This document shows positions 4,835 to 5,426 of a DNA stretch of 5,426 nt, piece by piece. The DNA comes from Caulobacteraceae bacterium. GTDB taxonomy: Bacteria; Pseudomonadota; Alphaproteobacteria; Caulobacterales; Caulobacteraceae. The notes beneath the pieces are model-generated. The model made no database searches, had not been told where the DNA came from, and saw nothing but the letters and a program-made list of their open reading frames with translations. How positions within the stretch are numbered: the stretch's first letter is position 1; each line of letters starts with the position of its first letter. The position numbers and the translations under genes are program-made. The stretch is from positions 1 through 5,426 of the forward strand of contig JANXWN010000319.1 in assembly GCA_025351125.1 (NCBI GenBank). Direction: 5' to 3'.

Positions 4835-5426
4835 GTGGCCGCGACGCGCACAGAAACCGATAGCTTTGGCCCCATTGAGGTGCCCGCCGACCGCTACTGG
4901 GCCGCCCAAAGCCAACGCAGCCTGGGTAATTTCGCCATCGGCTGGGAAAAGCAACCTCTGCCGGTCATCCGTGCTCTGGGAATCGTCAAGCGCGCCGCCG
5001 CCGAAACCAATATGGCGCTGGGCAAGCTGGACTCAACCATCGGTCAGGCCATCGTCGCGGCCGCGAACGAAGTCATCGAAGGCAAGCTCGATGAGCATTT
5101 TCCCCTCGCAGTTTGGCAAACCGGTTCCGGCACGCAATCGAACATGAATGCCAATGAGGTGATTTCCAACCGCGCTATCGAAATGTTGGGCGGCGCGATG
5201 GGGTCCAAGTCGCCCGTCCACCCCAACGATCACGTCAATATGTCGCAATCGTCCAACGACACCTATCCCAGCGCCATGCATATCGCGGCGGCTGAAGAGG
5301 TTACGCATCGCCTGCTTCCTGCCCTCCAAACCCTGCGAAATGCCCTGAACGACAAGGCGAACGCTTGGTCGAACATCATCAAGATCGGCCGCACACATAC
5401 CCAGGACGCCACGCCCCTGACCTTGG
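4835..5426 (+). CDS. fumC: Class II fumarate hydratase, N-terminal part (cut by window end)
   Basis: Class II fumarase interconverts fumarate and L-malate in the TCA cycle as an iron-independent cytosolic homotetramer. The visible 197 codons cover the N-terminal domain and the start of the helical core; the family is about 460 aa, so more than half lies beyond the window. Conserved blocks are [16 protein letters not shown] (7-22), [15 protein letters not shown] (95-109, with S98 and T100), HPNDHVN (129-135), [12 protein letters not shown] (138-149, with N141) and [12 protein letters not shown] (185-196, with H188). As I recall the E. coli FumC numbering, the start at GTG 4835 reproduces it exactly at S98, T100, N141 and H188, which supports both start and identity. 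YWAAQ replaces the usual YWGAQ. The GSSxMPxKxNP signature is not yet reached. It follows the serine hydrolase by 23 nt, so it is probably co-transcribed, though a private promoter inside that gene is possible. Confidence 0.96.
   Translation, partial: MAATRTETDSFGPIEVPADRYWAAQSQRSLGNFAIGWEKQPLPVIRALGIVKRAAAETNMALGKLDSTIGQAIVAAANEVIEGKLDEHFPLAVWQTGSGTQSNMNANEVISNRAIEMLGGAMGSKSPVHPNDHVNMSQSSNDTYPSAMHIAAAEEVTHRLLPALQTLRNALNDKANAWSNIIKIGRTHTQDATPLTL

Overview
The window looks like chromosomal DNA of a high-GC alphaproteobacterium. Three things point there: a ClpXP adaptor of the alphaproteobacterial SspB type, a PEP-CTERM protein whose sorting signal is the PEPxxWA variant common in that class, and a class II fumarase closing a tight same-strand cluster. 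I cannot name a genus from sequence alone. All supported genes lie on the + strand.

Positions 1-46 probably hold the last codons of an upstream gene. Positions 47-416 are a long non-coding stretch with unusual structure. It holds two copies of a roughly 50-nt element (105-160 and 181-231) sharing a perfect 24-nt core, each able to fold on itself. Copy 1 ends in a T5 run like a terminator. Further down is a 24-bp palindrome made of two GAAATTTC palindromes exactly 10 bp apart, followed directly by two TTGACAC boxes. This stretch leads into a small secreted PEP-CTERM protein (417-995), which is closed by a clean intrinsic terminator (1020-1049) and so forms its own transcription unit.

A second unit begins after that terminator and runs out of the window: sspB (1111-1581), a PaaI-type hotdog thioesterase (1582-2049), a secreted C13 (legumain/caspase-like) peptidase (2046-2795), a large serine hydrolase of the beta-lactamase/DD-peptidase fold with four C-terminal membrane helices (2811-4811), and the first 197 codons of fumC (4835-5426). 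Junctions are 0 nt, a 4-nt ATGA overlap, 15 nt and 23 nt, which supports co-transcription.

Functionally the second unit mixes cytosolic proteins (SspB, thioesterase, fumarase) with two exported hydrolases. The two exported enzymes are adjacent and probably act in the same compartment, so a shared envelope role is plausible but unproven. No mobile element, CRISPR array, tRNA or rRNA was seen. The most interesting unexplained material is the non-coding region before the PEP-CTERM gene; the next is the C13 peptidase/serine hydrolase pair.
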